NCBI GenBank assembly: GCA_005784505.1
Contig: VCAZ01000012.1
Location: 3,849,011-3,913,010, forward strand
Reading direction: 5' to 3'
DNA length: 64,000 nucleotides
Source: Bagarius yarrelli
Lineage: Eukaryota > Chordata > Actinopteri > Siluriformes > Sisoridae
Part shown: one piece after another, positions 1 to 11,954 of the stretch
Layout of the letters: every line of letters starts with the position of its first letter
Position numbering within the stretch: position 1 is the first letter of the stretch
Notes under the pieces: model-generated
Told to the model about the DNA's origin: nothing
Seen by the model: the letters and a program-made list of their open reading frames with translations, nothing else
Database searches by the model: none
Translations under genes and position numbers: made by a program

Positions 1-1263
1 AGGAGTAAAGGGCAAATATTTAAAAAACTTTTTTTTATCCGATTGCATGTATCAAAATCTATGGCATACAACTATTATACATATTACAATTATTCACAGA
101 ACAGGGGCCTATATAGTATAATTGCTGGATATTGTGGGGCCCCTATAATTGTCACTAGCTTTCTTCCTACTAGCGACTTTGGAGGGCCAAATGGGGGTCA
201 TCTGATCAGCTGGGGGTAATTTGTCTTTGGAAATCTTCTTAAGACACTATTGCTGTTGCCAAATTCTATTCGAGAAAAAAAAGGGACGCAATGAATCATA
301 ACATAAAACCAGTTTTCAAAAAAATAATAAGACATACAGAGATGGACATTACAATAAAACATATTTTTATTAAAATTAGTGTGAAAAGATGCACTTAGTC
401 TTTTATTATTCCAACTTAACAGTCTTCTCTATTGGTCATATTGTCCTAGCTAAATAAACAGGGATGATGATAATAAGGAAGTGAAAGTAAGACCACAGCA
501 AATTAGACCCGGAGGTAGAATAATTGTTCATTGTGAACAAGTAACTATGCAGGAAGTAATCATTAATACTACTAGTAATACAATACTGACATTTTCATAA
601 GCGAAAAACGTGTTATAAGCACTGAAACCTTCACATAAATGCATACAAGAAAATACTGCATAATGGTTAAATACACAACTGGGTGTGCAAAAATAAAACA
701 ATATGTAAAATATGTCCAAATGAATGTTCTAAAATTAAGTAATGAAACCGCTGAAAAATTTAGTCACAGTAAAGAAGTGGGTGACACAGGAGGATATTTT
801 CAACCCTTTCCTGTCCCACTTTCACCAAAGTACATCCCAATCCTACAAAAAAACATATCATCAAAAAATGTAAACCTATGCTTTCGTGTCTGACGCCATT
901 TGTTATTTTGATTTCTGCGTTTACAAAGTGTACGGGGAAGCCATCTTATCTTTTATTATTGGCACTGGCATATTAACTTTACACCGCCACCAACTGTTAT
1001 TGATATGGTCCTCACTGCCAAGCAAACTAGGGGAGAGTATAAAGAAACAGGGCAACTAAACACGGACATTGAGCTTGTCAGCATCACTTTCTAATTGTTT
1101 ACATTTTTAAACAAATAAAACATGTAAAATTAGGGAATAGTAAATGAAAAGACCATATGAGATGTAATATATCTGAATATTGTTCTATTTACATTTTCTC
1201 TAAATCACCTTACTGAAATTAAAGTTTTTTGCATCCTCCAAACAAATGGTGGACATTTACAGT

Positions 1264-1392
1264 CACAGCTAACTGTAACAGCTAACTGTAACAGCTAACT
1301 GTAACAGCTAACTGTAACAGCTAACTGTAACAGCTAACTGTACAGCTAACTGTAACAGCTAACTGTAACAGCTAACTGTAACAGCTAACTGC
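1264..1392. repeat. 13-bp tandem repeat, about ten copies
   Basis: About ten head-to-tail copies of the unit AACAGCTAACTGT are present. One copy near 1,342 is 12 bp (one A missing), and the first and last copies carry edge substitutions. Each unit holds short inverted arms (ACAG and CTGT) around CTAA, so the single strand could form small hairpins. The array is intronic and behaves as a minisatellite. Confidence 0.95.
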
Positions 1393-2394
1393 TTCTACAA
1401 ATATAAGTAGCTTATTATTGTTGTTGAAACTCTAAAATGATTATGTATGTGATTTCTCTTCATTTGGCATTCTATAAACTGTTTGTTAGCATCAAATTAT
1501 TTTGAAATGTTCAATTGTAATGAATAATAGTTAAATGATGCCAAAAAATGTAGTGTGTAGTTATCCAGCATCTGTGTGCGTTATGCATACTTTACATAAT
1601 GTGGCCGTTTATAAAAGCAGCTTTGAGATTTCTCAGTCCTATCACAGAGTCGCCACCATCGCTCTTCTTTTACCCTCAAACTGAAATGTTGTTTGGTGTC
1701 TGCGCCCATTTTTTACATTTACATTTAAATTAAATTTGCACAAAATTTAATACAGCAGCTTTATTGTTTGTAATGCATTAATTGTCTAATAAATTCATTA
1801 GTAATGAGTCCAGGGTAAAGGGACTGCATCTAAGTAGCATAGAGAGGGCCAGATGCATTTTGGGTGACACAATAAGCATCCTCTCAAGGGCTGCAGATGG
1901 AAGTTTGCATCATTAGCAGATAAGCTTTTATGTAGGTACAGAAACAAGTAAGAATCCCTCGTCGACCGACAAGAAGAAGTGATTAGTGTGCATTGTCTTT
2001 CACCAACTAGCAGAAGGAACCCCAGGGGTACGGTGGAGGCTGTTGCCAGGCACCAATCGCCTGTTGCTAGGCGATGCTTGCGTTGACAAGCCAGAGGGGT
2101 AAGATTAAGGACATGGACTGCATGCAGAAGATGAGTCTCATGTGTGTCTTGATTTTCTTGGCTGATGTCAGTGGATACACACTTAGAATTTCTTTGAAGT
2201 GGACACACATTCAGTTGCCCTTTGAATCTAGCTTACAGTTTTGCTCTTTTGTTCCTGTTTTGTTGTTTGAGTAATATTGAACAAATATAAAAGAAAAAGT
2301 TGATTCCGTATATGGCCAAATGTTTGTGGATGCTATACCAGCACACCCACATAAGTGTGTCTTCCCCAAACTGCCACAAAGTTGAAAGCATACA

Positions 2395-2600
2395 CTTGTC
2401 TAGAATGCATTTCTATGCTGTAGCATTATATGATTCCTTCACTGGAACTAAGAGACCCAAACTCTGTTTCAGCATTAGTGTTTTATAGAAATGAAAATAG
2501 TGTTTTGTTGTTGGAGTGGAAGAACGTGTGTGTTTTGCACAGAACCCTGACCTTAGGAATACTGACTGAACTCCAGTTCTCCTTCACCAAACATTAGTGC
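2395..2600 (+). mobile_element. Tc1-like transposase fragment (decayed)
   Basis: The stretch from 'ctgtagcattatatgattccttcac' onward resembles the fish Tc1-like transposase segment that encodes the region around the second catalytic Asp. A clearer sister copy lies at 11,265-11,500 and an opposite-strand copy at 3,295-3,595. Frames are broken, with no functional ORF. The family assignment rests on my recollection of the repeat and on these internal matches. Confidence 0.5.
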
Positions 2601-3294
2601 CTGAACTCTAATATAGTCTAACTCTTAACACTAATTCTATTGTGACCACGCTATTGAAGCTTTTGAATACTTTCCAAAGTGATCAAAGTTACAAAAACAC
2701 ACACAGGTATATGGGATATGATAGTTTAACTACTTTTGTCTATACTGTGTACTTATTATTAAAGATTACATCATTTTTAGGAATGTGAGTATTTTTCCTA
2801 AGACTTTTTCTGCTTGTTTACTTATAGCTCAATTTTCTCTGTTACTGACTAGTAGTCATTAAAATCAGAAAGCAGACTCTCATTGTTCATTTATATTCAT
2901 TAATTTGCCAACAGCCTTTATATTGACACACTTTGCGAATTAGCCAAAGCAGGTGTATTTTTCTGAATCACTCATTTGTAACCATTCGCGGTTTCAAACC
3001 CACACAAACATGTTGGTTTATGATTTAGAGGCATAAAATACACACCTGAATCAGAAAAGAATGTGTTGAAAAGAATGTGTTGCTAGGAGAACAAATTTAA
3101 AAGACATTTATTTTATTTATATATTTTGTTTAATCATTCATTTTTTAACATTTAGTTTTAAAAAGTTCAACACAATAACTGTGCTTTGATTAGTAAAGAT
3201 TTTTTAAAATCTTTCGCTTGATATTAGTTGAGGTCTTGGTATTAAACAGCAGGCATAGATGATCACTTGTTGTGTCTGTGAACAGTGTCAGTAT

Positions 3295-3595
3295 GAGTTA
3301 GTCTGCGAGGGACTGAATCACAGCAGGGATAGTCTCACTATCCCTGTGCATGTTAATAGGTGAGACATGGTTAATTATCTGAAACCGTGCTGTGTAGGAG
3401 TGTGAAGTTGTTAATGTCTTTGATCCTGTGTTACAGTTTATCCCAAAAGTGTTCAGTGAAGTTGAGATCACGGCTCTGTGCTCTGAGTCCCGAGTTCTTC
3501 CACAGCAATCGTAACAAACCATGTCTTCATGGAGTTTAGGGATTTTGTACACAGGGGCATTGTCATGCTGAAACAGCGTTTGGGCACCTTAGCAT
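3295..3595 (-). mobile_element. Tc1-like transposase fragment (minus strand)
   Basis: Read on the minus strand, the segment gives a decayed version of the Tc1-like stretch normally reading 'NAPVHKASSMKTWF', here beginning YKIPKLHEDMVCY. It is an 84-residue open frame without the rest of the enzyme, and no terminal inverted repeats were found next to it. It is a relic. Confidence 0.6.
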
Positions 3596-3991
3596 TCGTA
3601 TTAATAAAAGTAATGAAAAACTATGATGCAAAAACATTTTAGACAATTTGATAGTCAAAACTTTGTGGCAACATTTTGTGACAGAACCACAAAATCATTT
3701 TATTCAAATAGTGCATTAATAGATGGATTTTGTTGTCAATTATAAAATGGTAGCTTATTTATTAACACAGCATGTAAACACAGCCACTTTAGACAAAGGT
3801 TTTATAGCATAAACTTTCAAATGACAAAATCGTGATTTGTTGTTTATAAAAAAGAAATTAAAACCATTTACATACATTACTACATATGTAGTAAGTTGCA
3901 TATAAAGTAGTTTCACATAGCCAGGGTATCAGACTGACAGCAGAAAATCTGAACTACAGAGCAGGTGTTTTATTGGCTACGATGGCAAACA

Positions 3992-6040
3992 GTTCCCTTT
4001 CTGTCATTCACTCCGACGTTGTGTCAAGTGACAACACTAGGGGTCACGTTTGGGAGACCAAAATACCCCTGATTTGGTTTAAAAAAGAATTTGCAAGAGG
4101 GGCCATGCTCCAGACTTCCGGGTATAAAAAATAAGATGTCCAGATTTTTGCTCATTGTTCTGTTTTTTGGATCCAAATGAGCGTCTTTAAGAAGCACACA
4201 GCGAGCAGCAGCGGCGAGAGAATAAGCTAAATTCTGATTACCTTTACTACTTTCAGTACATTGCTGGAGAAGGAAAAACGAGCAGTGGTCTCTCTCTCGC
4301 GGCGGCATCTAGAACTCGGAAGTCCCAACGTGATGATGTACTGAGATGGGCAGTCCATGGGAAGACATCTCGTTACTACAGGCAGCTGTGTCCATGAAAC
4401 AGGTGTCCACACGTGTCGTCATTACAACGGGTGGGTCTACCACAGGCTGGGGCACCTTGGGCAACAAGCAGGCAGCCGCAGGGGCGTAAACAGGCCTCTG
4501 GCTGCAGTGGAATATTAATTGCCTTGAGCTGTTGACAGCGTGGTTGGCCCTGAAGAGGTTTTGGCACATGATTCAGGGCAAGCACATGTTAATCCGTTTG
4601 GACAACACTGCGGCGGTTGTGTACATCAATCATCAGGGTGGTGTATGCTCCCGGAGTTTTGGCAATGGCATCGTCCATGGAACAGTTCGGACAGTACACA
4701 AACTGTAATGGGTCCAGTGTGGGAGGCAGCAGGGTCTTAATGTGCCTCATGACAAGCCTTTTGAAGCATTTCATCACGATGTGATCATCACGACCTGCTC
4801 TCCCAGGGAAGGAGCACAATCTGGCACCTACGCCCAGATCTCTGGAACCTCCATGTGTGCTTTCTGGACTTAACCAGGAGGACTTGAGAGATCCGTGACT
4901 CTCAGTGGTGAACCCCATCAACCAGGCAACAGCGCCATCTACAAGGCGACTGTATGACCTGAAGTGGCGTATTTTCATTGACTGGTGTTTCTTCCACGGA
5001 GCGGACCCAAAGAAATGTGGCATCAGGTCAGTGCTGTCCTTCCTTCAAGCTGGGCTTGATGGGTGCCTTTCTGCCTCCACTATTAAGGTGTATGTGGCTG
5101 CTATTTCGGCATACCATGACACTTTAGGGGGCAGATTGATGGGGAAGCATGAACTGGTAGTTAGGCTACTGCACTCACCTTTATCAAGATAGTGGGGGAC
5201 ATACGAGCCCTTTCTGTAAATAGAGTATGCCTGGAATTTGGCCTGGCCGGTGAGACCAGGGCCAGCTGGCTCCCCCTCGTGGGAACCCTTGCTAGGTTGT
5301 GCTTTACATGTTGTTGCTCTTCATGGTGCCCTATGTTTGTAATCTCCACTGTAGGATAGGCTTCCAGTGTTCCCTTTATCTCTGTAGGTGTTCTACGGCT
5401 GTGTCCCCTGGTATGGCCGCCTCCGCTAGTGTAGTACAAGGTAAGTCTTCACATACTACCCCCAGCTGGTGGGATGTGATTTCTGAGATTTTCAGCGAGA
5501 TATTGAAAGGTGAGTATTAGAAAAGGCTACTGTTGGGGACCTTCTCTTATGCTATATCCTCCCTCTTGTGGGAGGAGTTAAAGCGCTCCTACACGCTGGT
5601 AGGTCATGGTCATAAGGTTGAGTAAGGCTGCGCTTTGATGCTGATTCCACTTACCTTCGGTAGACCCCTGACACAGCATAGAGACCCCCAGTGTTGTCAC
5701 TCATCGCAACGGTGGAGTGAATGACAGAAAGGGAACGTCTTGGTTATGGTAACCCTTGTTCCTTGATTGATGGAATAAAGGCATTGTGTCCCCATGCCAC
5801 TGTGCCAGACTGCTACTGGGTAGTCGTTATTCAGCTCCTCAGGAAATAACAATGAGCAGAATCGCGGCCAGCTTTGTCCAGGGTGTGACCGGCCAATTCT
5901 GCTCTTCTAATTTCATTGGCCATTTCAAACGAAATTAGAAATTTTTTGTGCTCCAAAACATGATCTTAGTGTCGTCACTTGACACAACGTCTCCGTTTCC
6001 TCTGTCAGGGAACGAGGGTTATCATACGTAACTGAGACAT
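3992..6040 (+). mobile_element. DIRS-like tyrosine-recombinase retrotransposon, internally deleted
   Basis: The element has inverted ends: 3,992-4,045 is nearly the reverse complement of 5,683-5,736 (GTTCCCTTTCTGTCATTCAC at the outer edge). Between them, about 4,575-4,665 translates to an RNase H-like piece (RLDNTAAVVYINHQGG), and 4,905-5,192 translates to the N-terminal part of a DIRS-type tyrosine recombinase. A second inverted pair lies at 5,733-5,767 and 6,004-6,040, which suggests the complex terminal structure of DIRS elements. Most of the reverse transcriptase and the catalytic C-terminal half of the recombinase are missing, so this is a dead, internally deleted copy. Inverted ends plus recombinase and RNase H fragments point to DIRS rather than a DNA transposon. 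Confidence 0.8.
4905..5192 (+). pseudogene. DIRS tyrosine recombinase, N-terminal fragment
   Basis: An open frame of 95 codons has the layout of the SAM-like N-terminal domain of DIRS/crypton tyrosine recombinases: STRRLYDLKWRIFIDWC, then VLSFLQAGLD, STIKVYVAAISAYH and GKHELVVRLL. The frame stops before the catalytic R-H-R-Y residues, so the protein cannot recombine DNA. It lies between the inverted ends of the DIRS-like element. Confidence 0.8.
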
Positions 6041-6763
6041 TTGTTTTGATTTTTGTCAGAATTAGGGGCTACAAAAACAGACCAGCATGCGACCAAAAAA
6101 AAAAGATCATTTACTTAGGAAATGTGTGCAAATTATCTGAGTTTATACTGTGAACTTACATTTACATACAATATATGCATATACTTTATGTAGTTCTGTT
6201 ACGGTACACCCATATTCTCACCCTGTTCTTCCAGCACTCCACACTAATAAGTCTTACCTGCCATTAGTCTTACCTGCCTATTTTTATTATTACACTTACT
6301 TCCCTATTTACACCACCTTCACTCATGGTCTAGTCTTATAGTTTATCTAGTTCACTATGTTTATGTCACTACATGATTATACTAGACTCTCTGTATGTTT
6401 CCTACACTCCTTCGCACCGTGTCTGATATCACCTTTTCTCACTACCTGTTGCCGTATCTTGTTCATTGAAGTCGACATCATCCATCCCTGATTTCCTCGA
6501 CTTCTGAATGTATTAACGCTGCGCACACACAAACGCTCACGTTCGGATTTACTAACAGTTAAATCAACTTGAAAGTGTGCGTAAATTTTTCATGGTTTTT
6601 GTCCATTGGCGCCTCTTAGAGGCAATAGAGTGAAATTGCAAACATTAGACCTCAAAGTATTCTACAAGTCTATTGCTATTAATTTGTAATTGATAAAATA
6701 GGCTAACTGACATCATCATATGTTTTCTATCAATTATGCACATAAATAAGCACAAATAAAAGC

Positions 6764-7360
6764 ATGTGCAAATTTAAACAACACCTAGTCTTTGGCAATG
6801 CCAGATGTATGAAAGGGGTCATTCGCATGTCTACCAGGTATATAAGATTCCTGTATGATGCAGTTGACCAGTCAAACATTAAAGCGCAATTTGCAGCGAT
6901 AGCCAGTTTTCCTAATGTAATCGGAGTAATCAACTGCACACACATTGCTATAAAGGCGCCATTTGAAGAAGAATTTGGCAGACTTGAATTGAAAACATTT
7001 CCATTAACAATGTACAAATATGTTATGCACGAATGCGCCTAACAAATATTGTGGCAAGTAGCCTTGGTCAACCCATGATTCATACATCCTTAAAAACAGC
7101 CTGCAGGGTTCGCGATGGTTGGCTTCTTGGTGAATGATGCAGTGATGGGACTATTTAAGTGTTATTTTTTTGTGCATTTATTAATTAAATGTCTATTAGA
7201 AGACCAGTTATCCACTAAAGATGTGGCAGTAAACCCCCCCCCCCAACTAACAAATTGACCAAGATCACAGATACAATGATGCCCATTCTGGCATTAGGTC
7301 AGTTGTAAAGCGGGCAATTGGTCTGGTAGATCATCTTTGTCGCTTCTGCTATATCCTCAT
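6764..7360 (+). pseudogene. PIF/Harbinger (HARBI1-like) transposase relic
   Basis: Frame 6,764-7,042 carries the nuclease signature of Harbinger transposases: YDAVDQSNIKAQFAAIASF, followed by GVINCTHIAIKAP. The usual first catalytic Asp of the 'IDCTHI' motif is Asn here. Further pieces follow in shifted frames: 'LTNIV' near 7,039, and near 7,275-7,345 'YNDAHSGIRSVVKRAIGL', matching the 'RSVVERAIGLLK' end motif. A stop after 7,042 and shifts between blocks show it is dead. No terminal repeats or 3-bp target duplication were identified. Confidence 0.85.
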
Positions 7361-7937
7361 ATTCCGGCATATATTCTGTATATCTTTGCTAACACTGCTA
7401 CCTGTAAATAAACGCATCCGCCTGGGGTTTAACTGCCTCTCTAGTCTGGTATATCGTAACAACCCCTGAAATTGTAGTGTGATATAGATTTCATTCATAT
7501 AAACTGTGATAAACTATTTGTTAATGTAAACTACAATATAATATAATTTTTCTCCGGAGAAATAGAGGTCTATGACTGCCTTGAAACTTTTATCTCTCTC
7601 TTTCTCTTATTAATCAGATCAAACACTTGCTTGTCAAGCATCACTTTGAGACTAGGCAGATGCCACTGGCGTAGGATTATTTTTACCTTACATTTATACA
7701 CAGACTTTAACAAAATGAGACAAACACAACCAAGACCTCCGCTTGGACCATGTCAGTGTCAATAATGCAACAGAGGGAGCTTGAGCGGTCGTGTCAATAT
7801 TTGTCAATATTTGCTTTTGTAGTGGTGTGTGTTTCTGTGTGTTCCTTCAGCAGCTCCAGTAAGTTCGAAATCCATGTTAGCACTTTGTTATTTAGACACT
7901 CGATCACTGCTATACAAAGTTGAACAAAAAAGCCAAA

Positions 7938-8557
7938 GTGGAAACCACTGTTGGTGAACACTATCCACTGTGCCCTCTGCAGATGCTCACTAAAACTCTA
8001 TCATGCAACAAAGATGCCATATGCCAACCTGGTCCAGAAGTGCTGTTGTGTCCTGTGGGCCAAGGTTCATTTAAAATGGACTGATTTAAAGTGTTATATG
8101 GACAGATAAATGCAAATTTGACATTCTTGTTGGAAATCTTGGACGCTGTGTCTTACAGACAAAAGAGAAAGGACAACTTCCAGCGTGTAATCAGTGTTCA
8201 GTTCAAAAGCCAGCATCTCTGATAGTATGGGGGGCATAAAAGCATACAGTATGGGCAGCAGGTATATAAAGGTTTTAGAGCAACATATGCCCTCCTTCAG
8301 ACATTTATTTTAGGAAAGGCCTTGTGTATTTCAGCAGGACAATGCAAAACCACAAAACAACAATATGGCTTCATAGTAGAAGAGTCTGGGTGGTGAATTT
8401 ACCTTTCACCTATAGAGAACATTTGGTGCATCATTAAACTAAAAATACGTTGAAGACGACCATGAACTTATGAACCTCATGTGATTTAGTCTTTTAGTTT
8501 TCATTTTATTCAAATAAATAAAAAAAATGTTCCAACTTGTCTGAAATTCGGGTTGTA
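7938..8557 (+). mobile_element. Tc1-like element, 5'-truncated copy
   Basis: This is a decayed DD34E Tc1-like transposon of the long-TIR fish type. It retains the middle and 3' part: the 'ggaaatcttggacgctgtgtc' region, a stretch encoding FQQDNAKP (second catalytic Asp block), and the 'cacctatagagaacatttgg' region (SPIENIW). It ends in a TIR-like 'ccaacttgtctgaaattcgg'. The copy at 25,471-26,190 keeps the complementary 5' part of the same family. Confidence 0.75.
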
Positions 8558-9604
8558 TTTATACACTACAGTACGCAAACATATGCGATATAATTTTTAG
8601 ATAATGAATGAAACTTTACCTTAATGTCAGAAAGAACTGAAGGTCAAAGCTTGCTGTTTTGCACTCAATTATGTTGCAGATCCTGGTGCTAGTTAAGTAA
8701 CTGTTTAACAGACATGACACTTAAAAATAGTGGAAAGGCTGATCTAATGTAACTAGAATGCACTGTAATACATAGCTGACAAGTCCAGCTTTTAGTATTA
8801 CAGTTTCATTAAAGACAACGCCAAGTATCTTGAGAAACTACATGACCTAAATGAACAGGCTGTTTATCTATTAGTTTATCATCATGTTTTAGGCGGCTTT
8901 TGTGACTGTATCTGTGTATGTTGGTTTATTTGTGCTTACTCTTTTGGCTATTGCAGTGTGTTCTTTTTCTGCAAATTGTTTTGAATTGAACTGGCAGGTT
9001 GGAGCTCTCAATCTTTCTCTCTATGCTTAGCAAAAGGATACAGTCACACGAGAGAATACTCCAAAGTAATCACTGTTCTGCATGTTCCTCAGAGAGTAAA
9101 ACAGTATGTGTATGTGTTAGAAAGACTGAGAGAGGAAGGAAGGCTTAAAATTTATCGGAAACATACAGTACACATCATACAGTGCACAGTAGATGCTGGC
9201 CTAAACTGTTTGCAAAGTCAAAGGAAAAGTCAAAAATCACACATACTTTGCATACGAGGATTTAACTAATAAAAACACAAGATCTTTTTTGAATCAGTAA
9301 TGTTTAGGACACACCATGATCTCCTACCTCTCTCACTCTTTCTAACACATACACATACTGTTTTACTCTCTTAATGACATTATGGATAAACCCAATTTTG
9401 TTGTTTCATATGCAGTACAATAACTCAATAACACAACCAAAATCCTTTATTAACCCTTTTATTTCAAACCATTTATTATGCCCTGATTCATTTTTCACAC
9501 GTATGTTAAATATTACACAGTTACTGTACCTGCCCAGTTCTTAAACTATACTGTATGTCTGGTTATTCTCAGGTAAGTATTATCATTAGACACACTTCTT
9601 AAAT

Positions 9605-9665
9605 CTTCACCCAAAGCAGTGGAGTCCCACAGGACTGTATCCTAAGCCCCTACTTGTATTTCCTT
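9605..9665 (+). repeat. possible short LINE reverse-transcriptase scrap
   Basis: About 50 bases (gcagtggagtcccacaggac) read like the GVPQGS block of a LINE reverse transcriptase. Nothing flanking it is recognisable, so this is weak. Confidence 0.3.
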
Positions 9666-10330
9666 TATCACTTGGAGCTTGGGGGCTAAACTTATTTTAG
9701 AGTTTTTACATAGCCTTTCCTTTCATGTTTAGGTAAGTGTGGTCAGTGGTTATAATATAAAGTCTATTTTGTCTGTCAGTAAGGTGGGCATATAGTAGTG
9801 TGTCGAATGTGGCAGGCAATGACAGGGAAATATATTCTTTAAATAGCCTCCCAAAATACTTAAAAGCTTTCAAAATATCTCAGTATATATGCCACATTAC
9901 ATACCAAATTTCCCTTCCATTAAAACATCTTTGTGGCGTGTGCATAGAATATCCGCCGTATTTTTTTGTTTTAGTTTTGTGTTTGCACTCGTTACTGCTG
10001 TCTGTATACTCAGCAATGAATGTCTGACATATGTCTAGCACTGATGCTTTGGTCAGTACTGCACTCCGTCCATCCATTGATCACTAGCTCAGTGTGGCTC
10101 CAGTGAACACAAACAAACACAGACGTTTAAGCAGATTGACTAAGCTACATCTGTACTTAGATGATGTGTACCATTGTAGGATTTCAATGTACCAGTAATG
10201 CTTGCCATGATTATTGATTTATTGAGTAAAACTATGTTAAAGTAATAACAAGATAATACCAGGAAACCAGGAGCTGATAAAGTTTTTTAATTGGTGTATA
10301 TATATATATATGTGTGTGTGTGTTTAGCAG

Positions 10331-10493
10331 CAGGAAGCTTTGAAAATGAGGAGCGAGTGTTTCGTGAGCGTATGCGGCCCAGGAAAAGGCAGGGAGCGGT
10401 GCGGAGGAGAGTGCATCAGGTCAACGGCCATAAGTTTATGGCTACCTACCTAAGACAACCCACCTATTGCTCACACTGCCGCGAATTCATCTG
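10331..10493 (+). CDS. prkce: prkce exon: pseudosubstrate and first half of C1A
   Basis: This is the first prkce exon in the window. It encodes ERVFRERMRPRKRQGAVRRR, the PKC epsilon pseudosubstrate, in which Ala stands where a substrate has Ser/Thr and holds the kinase inactive until diacylglycerol binds. It continues into C1A (VHQVNGHKFM, then TYCSHCREFIW) with the first zinc-binding His and Cys residues. The wording matches epsilon rather than eta. The donor is clear (TG|GTAAGTG, splitting the Trp codon). The acceptor is less certain: AG sits at 10,327, 10,330 and 10,333 after a (TA)n(TG)n tract rather than a good pyrimidine tract. I chose 10,330 because it fits the reading frame with a split codon. 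Confidence 0.93.
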
Positions 10494-11264
10494 GTAAGTG
10501 CACACATCCGCGAAGCTTTGTTTGTAAGGGGATACAGTACAGATACAGTGTCTGAATCAAGAAACTATGATGTGAGCTAGTAAGGTGGAGCAGTTAAGTG
10601 CAAAAGTTCAATATCTTTAAGCTACCATCTTAAGTTGTTTGCACAAGACACTGACAGGTCTGTGTGTGCATTCCCATCTGTTTACACAAACCATCTGAGT
10701 CTCCAGTCAGTTTTGTCTTCCCCGTAATTACATCATGAATGTTTTTCTGGCTGGATTACATTTACAGAATTGCCAATAAGTCATACATCACACAGACAGG
10801 AGCGCCATTATAGTAGGATTTTGTTGAACATGTCTATTGTACATGTGAGCACTGCTGTACACACAGCCACATGCAGCAACTGGTGTACTGTCTGCATATT
10901 TCATGGATTTATGACTAAGAATTTACATTTCAGTTGCCAAACATTGTTCACTGTAATTATAAACATGATTAAACCATCAACATTATTACATTTTAAAGTA
11001 ATATTACAACAAAAATTAAAAAACTTGTGTATGGTTTAAACATCTGTATTTAGTAAAAGTGATAAAATCCATGACTAAAAATGTGACCACATGAATTAAC
11101 ACAAATAAAAATGCTGGTCTTTTTTTTATGGAAAACATGCATATTCCTGATTTAATTTACTGACATTGTACAGATATGGCAAGTGTTTATTTTTTTAATT
11201 CTGCATCACTGAGCCCTAGTAAGGTCCATTAATTTTATAACAAAATATTAAACACAATACAACA

Positions 11265-11500
11265 TATGCTGTACACTCTGCTGTAGCATTAAGATTTTCC
11301 TTCACAGGAACTAAGAGACTCAAACACTGTTCCAGCATGACACTGCCCCTGTGCACAAAACCCCTGAGCTCTATAAAGATGGCAGTGTTATAGTTGGGGA
11401 GTTGTGGTATGATCTGCACAGACCCCAGGCTTTAACACAACTAAACACCATTGGGATGAAATAACATAAGTGCCTGAATTATCAAATCCAAAAATCTAGT
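11265..11500 (+). mobile_element. Tc1-like transposase fragment
   Basis: Translation near 11,320-11,365 gives FQHDTAPVHK, the D block of a Tc1-like transposase (normally QHDNAPVHK). It is followed by a decayed AQSPDLNPIEH-like region near 11,420-11,455 ('cacagaccccaggctttaac ... ccattgggatga'). It lies in the intron between the first two visible prkce exons and has no intact ORF or ends. Confidence 0.65.
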
Positions 11501-11740
11501 TTCAGAAGTGTGGAGGTTATTATTGGAGTACAAATTAAATGCTAAAAAGGGTTGTTACGACAAATATTAACTTTGTATATATTTTTTAATATATAAACAT
11601 ATATAAAATATATAATGTTTTAATATAAAACATTCATTTTTTTATATTCAAGAACATTGTAAAGTCTATTTTTTCATATGCTATGACTTTGCATAATCTG
11701 CATTCAGATTAACAGCTTTTGTTCTTGTTCTTTCACATAG

Positions 11741-11775
11741 GGGAGTTCTGGGAAAGCAGGGCTATCAGTGTCAAG
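11741..11775 (+). CDS. prkce: prkce exon: C1A middle (35 bp)
   Basis: A 35-bp micro-exon between a good acceptor (tttcacatag) and the donor G|GTATAA. It completes Trp with G and encodes GVLGKQGYQCQ plus the first base of Val. GKQGYQCQ is the central C1A segment with a zinc-ligand Cys. Phases join both neighbouring exons without a break. The human protein has Ile where this has Leu (GVIGKQ). It is too short to appear as an open frame and was found by joining the C1A motif. Confidence 0.95.
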
Positions 11776-11862
11776 GTATAAAGATTATATATTACCCATT
11801 TACATTAATAATCTGCTGATTTTTAAAATTACAGAGTGTCCTCTTTCTGTTTTATTGATTAG

Positions 11863-11951
11863 TGTGTACATGTGTGGTCCACAAACGCTGTCATGAGCTT
11901 ATCATAACCAAGTGTGCAGGACTAAAGAAACAGGAAGACACGGCTGAGGAG
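11863..11951 (+). CDS. prkce: prkce exon: C1A end and actin-binding linker
   Basis: The exon starts after 'gattag' and ends GAG|GTGAGA. It encodes VCTCVVHKRCHELIITKCAG, finishing C1A with the remaining zinc ligands, then LKKQEDTAEE. In mammalian PKC epsilon the linker hexapeptide LKKQET between C1A and C1B binds filamentous actin and is unique to epsilon; here the last residue is Asp instead of Thr. Presence of this linker is the clearest sign that the gene is epsilon and not eta. Only an 87-bp intron separates it from the previous exon. Confidence 0.95.
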
Positions 11952-11954
11952 GTG

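Larger units (their letters stand above)
1..10330 (+). other. prkce: prkce intron upstream of the C1A exon (partial)
   Basis: No exon of prkce or any other host gene was recognised here. The first visible prkce exon begins at about 10,331 and encodes the pseudosubstrate, so the C2-domain exons must lie before base 1 and this stretch is read as intron. It is AT-rich and carries a 13-bp tandem repeat, a DIRS-like relic, a Harbinger relic and several Tc1-like fragments (listed separately). Short open frames on both strands show no protein family apart from those relics. The stretches at 1-1,260, 1,395-2,400, 2,640-3,290, 6,050-6,740, 7,360-7,930 and 8,560-10,330 hold nothing I can name, except a weak LINE-like scrap near 9,610. 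Confidence 0.6.

Noticed and set aside
4024..5023. Several minus-strand open frames of 60-144 codons
   Set aside because: They are antisense shadows of the DIRS-like relic, whose recognisable protein pieces are on the plus strand.
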